Both the position numbers and the translations under genes were made by a program. Source: Ephydatia muelleri (Eukaryota > Porifera > Demospongiae > Spongillida > Spongillidae). From it: a stretch of 64,000 bases of DNA. The stretch is from assembly GCA_013339895.1 (NCBI GenBank), contig JABACO010000012.1, positions 6,653,932-6,717,931 of the forward strand. Direction: 5' to 3'. Numbering within the stretch: the stretch's first letter is position 1; each line of letters begins with the position of its first letter. The notes under the pieces were generated by a model that was given only the letters and a program-made list of their open reading frames with translations, was not told the DNA's origin and did not search any database. Shown here one piece after another: positions 1 through 10,077 of the stretch.

Positions 1-3
1 TAG

Positions 4-26
4 GCTTGGAAGCTAGCACCACATTC
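4..26 (+). repeat. 23-bp word shared with 15169-15191
   Basis: The word GCTTGGAAGCTAGCACCACATTC occurs here and again at 15169-15191, in the same orientation and with different flanks. A 23-bp exact match is unlikely by chance in 64 kb. It is probably the edge of a dispersed repeat, but I cannot see which. Bases 27-137 hold nothing I recognise. Confidence 0.5.
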
Positions 27-137
27 AAATATGAATAAGCTTAGCATTCCTCACGCGGCGGGCGCCATAAGCGCGCGTTTAATAGTCACGTCAATCATTT
101 GTAAACGTAAGCAAACACAATATAAAACGAAGTTGTT

Positions 138-1025
138 GTGAGCTGTACCTGTAGCCACAGGGTAGATGTTTACTACCTGTGCCAACCAAAGACTCAAGGC
201 CACGCGCGGATCCTGAACACTGGACTAGCTAGGAGTATGGCCACACCTACTAAGCCTTACAAGCTGTTCCATGTACCCACCACCCACAGGGTAGGTGTGT
301 ACCTGTGCCAACCAGGGACCCAACGTCACGCGCGGATCCAGAACACTGGGGGTGTGACCACAACTAATAAGTAATTTTCAAGCTGATTAGTGGCGATGGG
401 TGCCATTCTTGTGAGTTGCAAAGCAGACTCTGAGCTGTTCCATGTACCCACAGGGTAGGTGTGTACCTGTGCACCCAACTTCACGCGCGGATCCAGAACA
501 CTGGGGGTGTGACCACAACTAATAAGTAATTTTCAAGCTGACCAGTGGAGATGGGTGCCATTCTTGTGAGTTGCAAAGCACTTTGAGGCAGACTCTGAGC
601 TGTTCCATGTACCCACAGGGTAGGTGTGTACCTGTGCCAACCAGGGACCCAATGTCACGCGCGGATCCAGAACACTGGGGGTGTGACCACAACTACTAAG
701 CACTTTCAAGCTCACCAGTGGAGATGGGTGCCATTCTTGTGAGTTGCAAAGTACTTTGAGGCAGACTCTGAGCTGTTCCATGTACCCACAGGGGAGGTGT
801 GTACCTGCGCCAACCAGGGACCCAACGTCACGCACGGATCCGGAACACTGGGGGTGTGACCACAACTACTAAGTACTTTCAAGCTGACCAGTGGAGATGG
901 GTGCCATTCTTGTGAGTTGCAAAGCACTTTGAGGCAGACTCTGAGCTGTTCCATGTACCCACAGGGTAGATGTGTACCTGTGCGAACCAGGGACCTAACG
1001 TCATGCAACAATCTGAACACTGGAC
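138..1025 (+). repeat. Tandem repeat, about six units of 165-173 bp
   Basis: Units restart at the word GAGCTGTTCCATGTACCC near 432, 597, 770 and 943, giving spacings of 165, 173 and 173 bp. Two more divergent units lie upstream, near 138 and 265. Each unit carries an ACCCACAGGGTAGGTGTGTACC segment, a BamHI-type GGATCC and a TGGGTGCCATTCTTGTGAG segment. Long ORFs on both strands here are by-products of the repetition. The last copies are the most alike, as expected from local unequal exchange. A 3'-UTR-like stretch with AATAAA at 1140-1145 follows directly. Confidence 0.9.
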
Positions 1026-1713
1026 CAACTAAGGATGTGACAACAACTGATCAGTTCAACGGCTGTCATGGACCTGGTCAAATGATCTTTTTAGCTGTTA
1101 CTGTGTTTTTCTGGTTTCCAAACTGCCATTTGTAATGTGAATAAAGACTATTTTTTGTTACGTTGGTTGATCCAGGGCAAGTTTGTGTCTGTAATGAATT
1201 AATGTACTTGTGTGTGAGAGTGTATGCTTGCGAGACTAAGTGATTGTTTGTTGGTGGATGCACATCTGAGGAGTGGCTTGCTGTAGGTAACAGTTGTGAC
1301 CTTGTTTGTATACTGACATGTACAATGAGTTGTGCTATTGTTGATCTTGGCAAAGAGTTGAGGAGTGGTCTTCACATCCACTAACTGGAGCCTGTGTACA
1401 TTTTCCCTCCAAGCAGTATCCCAGTTTATGAAAACATGTTTGTTCTTATAGTGGGTGGAGTCTGTGTTTGGTCCTATGTAAATTTATTGACTTTTATAGC
1501 CCAGTGCAGTTTCACTTTTTTGGAAGTTACTTTGTGATGGTAAGTTAACTTTAGCTTCAGTTTTGTTGTTTTATTAGATGTGCCCTTTTATAGCCACCTA
1601 TAGCTATTAGAAGCAATAAAAAGTTACCTCAGCCACACGCTGCCTGCATACGATATATACATAGCGACATAGACTGCAGTGCATCGTGCGTTAATTTTAT
1701 CTATGAATACCAG
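1026..1713. other. Unassigned, with a possible polyadenylation signal
   Basis: No convincing coding sequence. AATAAA lies at 1140-1145 on the + strand, after a T-rich stretch, and could end a transcript entering from the satellite side. Nothing else is recognised. Confidence 0.4.
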
Positions 1714-1923
1714 CTATCTATACCAAGGCAATGAATACTTTTTCAATCCCAGCAGGCGCCTTATGTGCATGGAATAAGAAAACGGTTTACGGGACTGATA
1801 ACGGCGAGGAACAAATTGGGCTATACAGGAATGTAGGACGTTTGATATTTTAGACCAGAACATTTCAACAGACAAACTATTTTGACACAAGAAAGACCAG
1901 TCAATATCCTTCATAATTGATAT
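1714..1923 (-). pseudogene. LINE fragment, downstream half (split by the LTR element)
   Basis: The minus-strand frame continues the non-LTR retrotransposon coding sequence found at 12002-12262. It was separated from that part by the insertion of the LTR retrotransposon at the duplicated target GATAT (1919-1923 and 11997-12001). It reads about 65 residues (from near MKDIDWSFLCQN to LLGLKKYSLPWYR), the linker region between endonuclease and reverse transcriptase in CR1/Jockey-like LINEs. Nothing of the reverse transcriptase is present downstream, so this was already a fragment. Confidence 0.6.
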
Positions 1924-2228
1924 TGTGAGGGTCCGGGAACCCGACCCTCTGGACAGAGGTGACGTGATCTCTGAACTGGGGCCGCCGCGGGAGCCGTACG
2001 GACACATTGTGGTGCAATAGATAGAGGGCGGGCGGGGAATGTTCTGGAATGTTCTGGAATGTTCTACTGTTGCTATATATATTGTGAGGGGGTACGGTCA
2101 TTGAGGGACTCTTTTTGTGATTAAACGTTGTTGTTAGGAAGCTGACGTAGCTAGACGCTGGTGGTGATCGCGGCACTAAGGACTATAAGGAGACGCAAGC
2201 GCGTAGTAATCCCTGGTGGTCCGTGACA
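1924..2228 (+). repeat. 5' long terminal repeat (305 bp)
   Basis: Begins TGTGAGGGTCC and ends CCGTGACA. It is identical to the 3' LTR except for 36 extra bases (about 2185-2220, starting ATAAGGAGACGC) absent from the 3' copy. It contains a GC-rich box, a six-unit heat-shock element, a TATA box and an ATTAAA (about 2122), so U3, R and U5 can all be placed. The first ~100 bp duplicate the end of the pol reading frame. Confidence 0.93.
2028..2081 (+). promoter_or_regulatory. LTR promoter: GC box, perfect heat-shock element array, TATA box
   Basis: Positions 2037-2064 read as six alternating 5-bp units of the type nGAAn/nTTCn with no mismatch (GAA, TTC, GAA, TTC, GAA, TTC, each spaced by two bases). 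This is the ideal binding array for two heat-shock-factor trimers. A GGGCGGGCGGGG box lies just upstream and TATATAT begins at 2074, about 10 bp downstream. The same module is repeated in the 3' LTR (array 11841-11868). The arrangement predicts heat- or stress-induced transcription of the element; this is inference from sites only. Confidence 0.8.
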
Positions 2229-2231
2229 TTT

Positions 2232-2249
2232 TGGTGGCAGCGGTGGGAT
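2232..2249 (+). other. Primer binding site, complementary to tRNA-Leu
   Basis: TGGTGGCAGCGGTGGGAT starts three bases after the LTR. It is the complement of CCA plus the 3' acceptor/T-arm end of animal tRNA-Leu (AAG/TAG type ending ...ATCCCACCGCTGCCA), an 18-base match from memory of the tRNA. It fixes the strand and the LTR end. Confidence 0.8.
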
Positions 2250-2340
2250 CGATCCTGAGACCGATCATCGGATCTTGGCATCGTGGCAACAGTTGTGCGG
2301 CGAGACCCAATCAACGTAATTGTGAGTTGTGAATCGTTGT

Positions 2341-3012
2341 ATGACCACCAGGTCAGGGCGTACGTACAAGTCAGCTACGGAAAACCCTACAATGACGGAG
2401 GAAAGCGTGGCAGTCTTAATGCGGATACTGCTCGAGGACAGGAAGGCACGCGAAGAGCAGTACGAGGCGCAACAGACCCAGATGCGCGAACAAATGCAGA
2501 GGCAACGAGAAAGGGACGAATTGGAGCAGGCCCAGAGGCGCGAACAGATGGAAAGGCAACGAGAAAGGGATGAATTGGAGAAGAACCAGATGCGTGAACA
2601 AATGGAGATGCTCCGTAGAGTGGTGGAGGAGTCGCGTCGACCAGAGGAACCGAGAATGAGACCGACGGAAGGCGAAGCCAAGTTAGTGAAGCTCACGGAA
2701 CAAGATGATATCGAGTCTTACCTGACAACATTCGAGCGAATCATGCGCGCGTATGAAGTCAAGGACGAACGTTGGGCTGTGAAGATCGCTCCGCAATTGA
2801 CAGGCAAGGCGCAGCAGGCATATGCGGCTATGAAGGCCGAGGATGCTGGCAACTATCAATTGGTTAAGGAGGCTATCTTGAGACGCTACGACATCTCGGA
2901 ACAAACCTACAGACAGCGGTTCAGAGATGCCGTGATGAAGAAGGATGAGACTGTCGGCGAACTAAATGTACGTTTGACTGATCTGTTTCTTAAAGGAGGA
3001 GACGCCACGTAA
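2341..3012 (+). pseudogene. gag: gag, 5' part (coiled coil plus SCAN-like capsid region), truncated by insertion
   Basis: The first true ATG is at 2341; an in-frame GTG at 2329 is less likely. Residues ~25-100 are highly charged with repeated RERDELE/REQME blocks, a predicted coiled coil. This is followed by a capsid-like region (LTGKAQQAYAAM, LVKEAILRRYDIS, RQRFRDA) that resembles the SCAN domain, which is known to derive from Gmr1-like gag. The genuine gag sequence stops at the TTAA at 2990-2993. The last residues to the stop at 3010-3012 are read from the inserted transposon. The remainder of gag resumes in the same frame at 7929, so the two halves were one gene before the insertion. Confidence 0.85.
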
Positions 3013-3461
3013 ATAGTGGCGCAGGCCGTGCTCAAACTCCCGTATAAAAGGCGCTTGGATCCAACCGGAAATCACGTGAGCTCAACATCCTCAGAATGGC
3101 GTAGTTTTGTAAGCTGTTAGGATTCTCACCCACACTTGCTGGCTACATCGTTTTTACGTTGTTAAGACGGGCAGATCAAGTACTTCTTAGTACTCTATCG
3201 CACGCGTTTATTTGTTCTCGAAACAGACTCGCATTGTGTTTCAGTTTATACTGGAGAGTGCATTGATAACTGTTACAAGCTCTGCGAGGCTTTGCGTGAG
3301 TTTCAAAGGTGAGCGTGGCTGCATGAGCATTTGCGTGAGCAAACAAAACAATAAAATGGAGAAAACTTTTGAAAGCCCTGATTCCAGCTGTCTCATTTAC
3401 TGGAAATCAAAAACCACATCTCCACGTGCTGAAGTTTTTAGCAGGAGGTTTTCTGTGAAAT

Positions 3462-4256
3462 ATGTCTTCCGAACCTAGCGCCGTTCCTAGAATAAAGGTA
3501 AGGTTATGTTGTCAGGCACACGATTCAGCAAAACGAATTAGTCAAATAAGTAACACAGGTAATATAGAGCAATGCAATTAGTAAACAAGCCAGTACTGTA
3601 CATATATAGACATACACAAGCCAGAATCAGCCACATTCCTACTCATCTGTAGTTCAATTGTACCAGTGATCACCCACATTCCTACACACTCATTTATGCA
3701 AGGTTGTGGTTGAATGTACCACTGGATGCCTGCCTGCCTTTGTGGCTGACCTAAGACAAGTCATAGACCATCACAACGCAGGAGGGGTATGCATAGAAAT
3801 AACATGCCCCCAAGATACCTGTCAAGTGCCAGCCACCAACTCCGGTTGTACAGGGCTCCAAGATATGCCAGCCAGTTCAGAAACTTGTACAGTGCAGTAC
3901 CCACGAGGTAAATTGCTTGGTTGTCATAGCAACAATACCCCATTTATGCACTTTGTGGGCTTCCTCCATCAGGTTACTCAGGAGGAGACCCACCAGTGCT
4001 GAATGGTACTCCAAATGAACCTTGTTGTCCACACTGCCTGTTTGGGCCTTGCATAATCCGTCGGCCACCTGTGTTCCTCACTGGGAGAGCTGTCCCATCC
4101 TTAGCCAATGACAGAAAGCGGTACAAACTTTACCAGCAATTCTGGAAGCTTTTGAAAGACCTGGGGTTGTGGGACCACCCAACATACCTGGCGAGGAAGG
4201 GATTGGTGACGCACCCATTGGACAGAAGAGAGATAATGCCAAAATGTGTACAAAAT
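3462..4256 (+). CDS. Second protein of the Kolobok-like element (Cys-rich, multi-exon)
   Basis: A short first exon starts at ATG 3462 (MSSEPSAVPRIK) and ends before GTAAGG at 3498. An exon starting near 3703 encodes CLPAFVADLRQVIDHHNAGG and Cys-rich text. A third, from about 3980 to 4256, encodes PCCPHCLFGPCIIRRPP, then FLTGRAVPSLANDRKRYKLY and LGLWDHPTYLARKG, then RREIMPKCV. The CxxC...C cluster suggests zinc binding. I do not recognise a named domain, but the protein accompanies a transposase in one element, so an accessory role is likely. Exact exon borders and the 3' end are uncertain, and the C-terminus may lie further downstream. The frame looks intact in the Cys-rich exon. Confidence 0.5.
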
Positions 4257-4737
4257 GTGAATGATCCAACCTTCGTATTAGAAAGTGTACTTATAATCTC
4301 TTTGCTACATAGGAAATCAGAAGCAGGTATCCAAATCCAGTGGGCATTCCTTACACTAACTACAGATCATCATTTTTGTAACAAGTTATTTAGTATTGTA
4401 TGTGTTGCTGACCAGTACCTCTGACTCATAAATGTGTGCGTATATTGCTGCCTGTTCATTTGATTATCCCATTATGCACAGATAGCACGAGGGACATTCA
4501 TCCATGCTATGGGAAAGTTGTGGAAATGAATGAACTGAATGGTTTCCAATACTGTTTTAGCTGAAATAGCTCAATCAATATAGAAAACATGTACATTTGC
4601 TTTCCTACAGTATTTCATGCAGATGAGAGATACGACTTTGCCAAGCCTTATCAATCCCATGTTTAGGCTTACAAAGGGCATCACTAGTAGCATCCAGTCC
4701 ATTCAAGACACACATTCACCAAGTTCCAAGTGTCTAT

Positions 4738-4871
4738 GTGCAGGCTTCGAGGTTGTCCTCAGGCAGGTCATGGACCACCACAACGTAGAAGGATGTACAT
4801 GTAGTTTAGTAGTCACACAAGTCCATCAAGTGCCAGCTGCAGCCACGGTTCAAGATCTGCAAGGAAAATGA
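4738..4871 (+). other. Apparent duplicated exon of the element's second gene
   Basis: After a splice-acceptor-like GTGCAG, the frame reads GFEVVLRQVMDHHNVEGC...HQVPAAATVQDLQGK. It parallels the exon near 3703-3880 (FVADLRQVIDHHNAGG...CQVPATNSGCTGLQD). Either the exon was duplicated inside the element or this is an alternative 3' exon. It ends at a TGA at 4869-4871. Confidence 0.4.
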
Positions 4872-5087
4872 GACGAAATTGATTTGCTTTCATAATGTAC
4901 ATAGATCATTGGCTGTCAGATGCAGATCTGACAAAGTAAATCTGTTGTTCGTACTGGTAGTTCTAAAAAGAACTGTTTTGAGATAAAGACAGGGATATCA
5001 ATTCAGAAAATGAGACCTGTGGCTGACAAAAGACATCTGGGCATAAAAATAATGTGAATATAGTAAATCACCTACAGCCACAGAACT

Positions 5088-7694
5088 TCAGTTATCTTCT
5101 TCCTCGTCATCCCCACCATCCTCTGAACAAACATAGTCATCATCCTCACTGTCCACATAGTCTCCATCATACATAGCTGCATCATCTGGCAACACCATCT
5201 CATCATCATCTTCATCATCCTGAAGTATCCTAAAAAGTACTTGTCTTACAACAATTATTAGGCATCACTGATCGTCACATACTGTTGAGACGTGATGTTC
5301 CTGAGAACGTACATACTCCAGATGTTGTTTACAAAACGATACGTTTTCTTGACCAACACATTGTATGTGGAGTGATGGTCTGGTCGGCGAACATCTGTGT
5401 ATTCGTGGTGACTTGTAGCCATCCTTTGACAGTTTTCATTCTGATTGATGTGGTTGCATAATCTCATCACACATACAGAACAAGCAGAACACTCACCCAA
5501 TCCATCACAGCCAAGTTCATACGCATTTCAAATGTCTTGGTGTGGAAGTGAATTCTCTTTGGGAGGTAGGTGAGCAGTTGATGGTTAAACGACTCAACCC
5601 AGTAGGTATCCCGACACTGGAAGAACACAAATATGTACATTCACACGATATGTTGTTCATGTTACATACCAGATGGCACGAATCAGCGTTTTTGTAGATG
5701 AGGGTTTTTCGTAGTGCAGCCTCATATGCACTAATGGCTGCCGGCATAGTGAGAGGCTTCCTTTTTGGAACGTAACCTGGCTGTTGACAGGGACTCTCAG
5801 AAGAGCAACTTTGGTGATCACCCTGAATCACAGACAGGGATGCATATCACGTATGGAATGCACTAATGCACATAAAAGACACACATTCACATCACATACA
5901 CAGACATACACACATGCACACCCACCCACTATGTAAATACAAACCTGAAAGTGCTTGCTGATGTTCATGATCATTGCACGTAGACGGACAGGGTTGCCAC
6001 CACAGTTCCTCATGCACCAATACAAGTGCACCTTGGTGCACCTTGCTGAATAGCCAGATATTCCATTTTTAATCAATATGTCCAAAAAGTACATACCCTT
6101 ATCAGAAAGTTCAGTGAACCACGTCCTATCCCTTGTACGGACCGTACCGGCACAGATATGACGCAACTGCTTCGCCACATTCTTAGTGCCTGCAATAACT
6201 CCAATCAATTCACCACTGAAAACCAATAGATACCTTACCATGCCAAGTGTCGTAGGAATTGACCATTCCGAGTTGTCGTACATACAGCTTTATAGTAGCC
6301 TGGTAGTCATGGGCTACCTCTGTGATGTTTAACCCTTTGTAAGAAAAAAAAAGTGAAATTGTTAAAAGTTTGGACACAAGAGCAAACCTCGGGCAATAAC
6401 TTGAGGCAAGACTATCTTAGTGCATGCCACCTCCCTGGTCTGAGCAACTCTGTGCTGCTGTCTGGAAAGAGTGGAAATTCCAACAATCCTATGTGTACTG
6501 AAATGGACGATACGCTGATAAACATGGGCATTTAGAACTTATGTGCATACCTTCCAGCCAGACAAGGTACCGTTGAGTGGTATGCATTTGACGTTGAATC
6601 GTGACGTGCATCAGTTATAACCCACTATATTGTAAAAATATTAATTAACTTTTTTTTTGTGGCACTCTAACCTCTCCACTTTTAGCATGGTGAGGGCTTT
6701 CCTTCACACGTTCAACAGCAGCTTTCATGGACTCTTCTGCTACATCTGTCACCACTTGCTGGTAAAGTTGGTTTAGATAAACTGAATGAACATGGATTAG
6801 AACAGGATGTAAAATAATATAAATCGATCATCTCAGCCCCCACCTGAACTGATGTATTTATGCTTCACTACACCCATACCAGCAAATAAAGCGAAATTCA
6901 TGTACTGGCGAGGCAACATGCCAGCACAGGTGAAAGCATGGACCAGTCTGCAAAAAGAATCACATTTACATTGATATTACTAAATCCAAATAGTACTCTT
7001 ACTTCTGATTAGCAAGGTAATGACCAGACAGCACTCTGGAACTAGCCCAGACACGTGACTGCTTGCAGTGTGGGCAAACAAACTGGACCCTAGCTACATG
7101 TCCCTTCTAAGTGAGTAGTAAATGAGTTTTATACAGAGAATTGAACAGAATTACTTACGGTACTCATACCTTTATGAAAGAAGCTATAGTCCAAATTGAA
7201 CAGAATTACTTACGGTACTCATACCTTTATGAAAGAAGCTATAGTCCAAGATGGGTTGGAGAGACAGCCACACTGCTGGACAAGGCCCGAACAAAGACTC
7301 TTGAAGGTCTTACGCTCGACCACAAAGAGGTCTTGGTCACTGGCATCTTCGTCTCCCGTATAGATTCCTAAGTAAGTTAGTAAACCCAATTTTGTATAAC
7401 CGAACGTACATGTATGTATCCATCCAACTAACCTGCAGAATCCAACATCATTTCATTCCTAGAATAGGATGTTCTGCTATTTGAGGCCTGGACATTCTCG
7501 GGTTGTGTCAATACACGGTCCAGCAAAGTATTCAACACGCTGATAGTAGCGTTCCGCTTGCAACCGGGTGCAAGTAGTTGCTTCGCTGCCTCAAATCTAC
7601 GCAGAAAAGTTTCCTTTTCCTCTTGAGAGGAAAAGGACCCTTGCAGATGCAGTCTAAACCTAGAGTACGTATCTTCTGGTGAAGAGGTCGCCAT
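5088..7694 (-). CDS. Kolobok-like DDE transposase, about a dozen exons
   Basis: ATG at 7694 opens exon 1 (7433-7694, MATSSPEDTYSRFRLHLQG), ending at a clear donor. Exon 2 (down to about 7230) continues in phase. Later exons carry VQFVCPHCKQSRVWAS (zinc-like pair, ~7090-7025), KLVHAFTCAGMLPRQYMNF (~6955-6850) and DARHDSTSNAYHSTVPCL (first catalytic Asp, ~6605-6550). Next come HRVAQTREVACTKIVLPQVI (~6490-6360), ITEVAHDYQATIKLYV and YDTWHGTKNVAKQ (second Asp, ~6330-6150), VHLYWCMRNCGGN (~6040) and CRDTYWVESFNHQLL (candidate catalytic Glu, ~5615). The tail is acidic and the stop is at 5088-5090. I saw no frameshift across the exons I joined, so the gene may be functional. The DxWH motif after the second Asp is typical of Kolobok, P and hAT-like enzymes. 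Intron borders are by eye. Confidence 0.75.
7140..7249. repeat. 55-bp perfect tandem duplication across a transposase splice donor
   Basis: The 55-bp unit starting ATTGAACAGAATTACTTACGG is present twice in a row (7140-7194 and 7195-7249). On the minus strand each unit contains the end of transposase exon 2 and its GTATGAG donor, so the transcript has two identical donors to choose between. Confidence 0.9.
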
Positions 7695-7928
7695 TATACG
7701 AACATGTGATCCAGTTTGTTAACTTAGTGTTATTAACTTCAGAAATGGTATTGTTGCATGAAATGGCATTCAAAACATGCATGCGTGCTTGAACTTGTAC
7801 GCTGTAACTTTTGTTGCCAAGCCTCTAGCTCTATGTATAAGAAGCCACCATTTTTAATCTAAAACAGCCGCACGGCCGGTTGAAATTTTTGGATCCAAGC
7901 TCCTTTTATACGGCAACTCCTGCTTTAA

Positions 7929-10077
7929 GTGGACAAAAGGGTGTAAAACTGTTGAACAGCTGAGGGATCTTATGATTTTGGAGCAGCTGGTGAACACACT
8001 GCAAACTGAGGTTAGAGTGTGGGTGACGGAAAGAAACCCCAAGACGGAAAGAAACCCCAAGACTTCAGCGGAGGCAGCTAAACTGGCAGATGACTATCTG
8101 TCTGCACGGAAGCAGAATGGGAGTCGGCTAGTTCAGGAGAGAAAGTTCGACCAGAAGGCTACTGTGGATGGCAAGAAGACAGCATCTGAAACTGTACCAA
8201 GGCAGGGGAGTGAGCCGAAAGGGGACAGTGCTACTCAAATGGCTGTTGGGAAAAGGTCATCCAAAAGGGAGATCCGTTGTTTCAACTGTAAGGAGACAGG
8301 CCACATGGCACGGGATTGTCCAAGCAATGCCTTGTTTGGTGAGGAACAGGGAATGCTAGGAATCAAGCACAGTGGTGTTGTTGAAGGTAAAGCAGTAGAG
8401 GATATAATGTTGGATACAGGTTGTTCTCGAACAATGGTGCGGGGAGATTTGGTGCCAGGAGAAAGGCTACTGGAGGGCAGATGTGCAGTGGTGCGTTGTG
8501 CACATGGGGATACAGTGGTGTATCCTATGGCACAGATTTGCCTGGAGGTAGATGGGCACAAGATCAATACTGCTGCGGCTGTATCTAACACTTTACCTAT
8601 GGCAGTTCTCTTAGGTACAGATGTACCTGAGCTCTTGACACTCCTTAATTGCAGGACTCTGAGGGGCAAGGTGGAGACCTCGGAAGCGTTTGCGACGACG
8701 CGAGCAGCAAGCAGGAGGAGAGTTGAGGAGGAGAGAGAACAGGCCAGGAGGGAAAAATCATCGGGGGTTCAGCCGAAGCCAGTGCTTGCTGAACAACCAA
8801 AGGAATCGTGGGACCTAGGTGCTGAGCTGGATGAGGCTATTTTCCAAGGAGGAAGACAGCGGCCCACTCAGACCAGGAGTCAGAAGAGGCAGAAAAGGCA
8901 GGAACACAGTCGGAGGGTGTGTCCTCAGCTACCTGCAGATACCGGGTTGAATTTGTCAGCCAGCGAGTTACAGAAACTCCAGGAGACTGATCCAACTCTA
9001 TCAGCGCTCCGAAAGGTTAGTGGTCGAGAGGTTGATAGTGGTGGTGGTGGATCAGATGTTAGTGTGGTGGTAAAGAATGGCTTGATGTACAGGGTGAAGG
9101 CACGGACAGGGGAGTTGCCAGGGAGGGAGCAGTTGGTGTTACCAAATCAGTGTCGTAGGGTCGTCATTGAGCTGGCTCACAGCATTCCCCTAGCTGGACA
9201 CATGGGAAGGAAAAAAACTATTGGACGAATATTGCAGAGGTTCTACTGGCCCACAGTGTATAAAGATGTGGCAGAGTTCTGCAAGCGGTGTGAGACTTGT
9301 CAAAAGTCGTCTAAGAGGAAACCGAAAAGGGCTCCTTTGGTTCCTCTTCCGATCCTGGACGAACTATTCAGAAGAATCGCCATGGATATCGTAGGTCCAC
9401 TTCCAAGGAGTCGTTCTGGGAACCGATATGTACTTGTCATATGTGACTATGCTACTAGATTTCCAGAAGCCGTTCCTATGAGATCAATTGATGCAGAAAA
9501 TGTGGCTGAGGAGCTGTTGAAGCTGTTTGCACGTGTTGGGATTCCTGTAGAGATCCTAACGGACCAGGGGGCGAACTTCACCTCGCAGCTTCTGTCAGAG
9601 CTGTACAGCATGCTGCACATTCATGGGATTCGTACGACACCCTACCATCCCCAAACAGATGGGTTGGTAGAACGTTTTAACCAGACGTTAAAAGCAATGC
9701 TTCGCAAGACTGCAGTTCAGGAGGGAAAGGACTGGGATCTCCTCATTCCATATGTTCTATTTGCGTATCGGGAAATACCACAGAGCTCAACGGGTTTCTC
9801 ACCATTTGAACTCCTGTATGGAAGAGAGGTTAGAGGACCTCTGGATGTGGTGAAAGAGACATGGGAAGCATCAGAGAGGAGCAACCAGAGTGTCGTGTCC
9901 TATGTGGTGAACATCAGGGAAAAGTTGGAGAAGATGATGGCATTGGTACGGGAGAACGTGGAAAAAGCTCAAAAGGTACAGAAGGCCTGGTACGACCTCA
10001 ACACTCGACAGAGGGTCTTCAAGGAGGAGAACAACTTCGAACAACCCATTACTGGCACAATGGCAAGGGCCATATAA
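7929..10077 (+). CDS. gag-pol: gag 3' part - protease - integrase of the Gmr1-like element
   Basis: The frame resumes directly after the TTAA (7925-7928); the first ATG in this segment is 7972. Order: end of the capsid region, a CCHC knuckle (CFNCKETGHMARDC, ~8280), a protease active site (LDTGCSRTMV, ~8410), a linker, then integrase. The integrase has the HHCC finger (GHMGRKKT...CKRCETCQKS, ~9195-9310) and a complete D,D-E triad (MDIVGPLP ~9385, TDQGANFTS ~9560, QTDGLVERFNQTLK ~9655). Reverse transcriptase is absent here and lies downstream, the reverse of ordinary Ty3/gypsy. Near 10030 the frame is lost: the expected end of the integrase continues in the +1 frame, and a few codons seem missing, so a small deletion is likely. 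The ORF then ends at a chance TAA. Confidence 0.9.

Larger units (their letters stand above)
2994..7924 (-). mobile_element. Kolobok-like DNA transposon inserted in gag (TTAA target)
   Basis: TTAA is present at both ends (2990-2993 and 7925-7928). Removing one copy with the 4,931 bp between restores the gag frame. The short terminal inverted repeats read AGGAGGAGACGCC against AGCAGGAGTTGCC. An inner inverted block, CCGTATAAAAGGCGCTTGGATCC, is close to the ends on both sides (left copy about 3042, right copy 7886-7912), with an extra ~30-40 bp outside it on the left. The element encodes an intron-rich DDE transposase on the minus strand and a second Cys-rich protein on the plus strand. TTAA targets occur in piggyBac and Kolobok. 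The transposase motifs (D.RHDS, DTWHGTKN) suit Kolobok and not piggyBac. Confidence 0.82.

Noticed and set aside
533-1020. Minus-strand ORFs of 102-110 codons
   Set aside because: They follow the satellite units and repeat the same peptide; no independent evidence of coding.
2994-7924. piggyBac element
   Set aside because: TTAA target fits, but the transposase has DxWHGTKN and WVESFN motifs and no piggyBac-type core.
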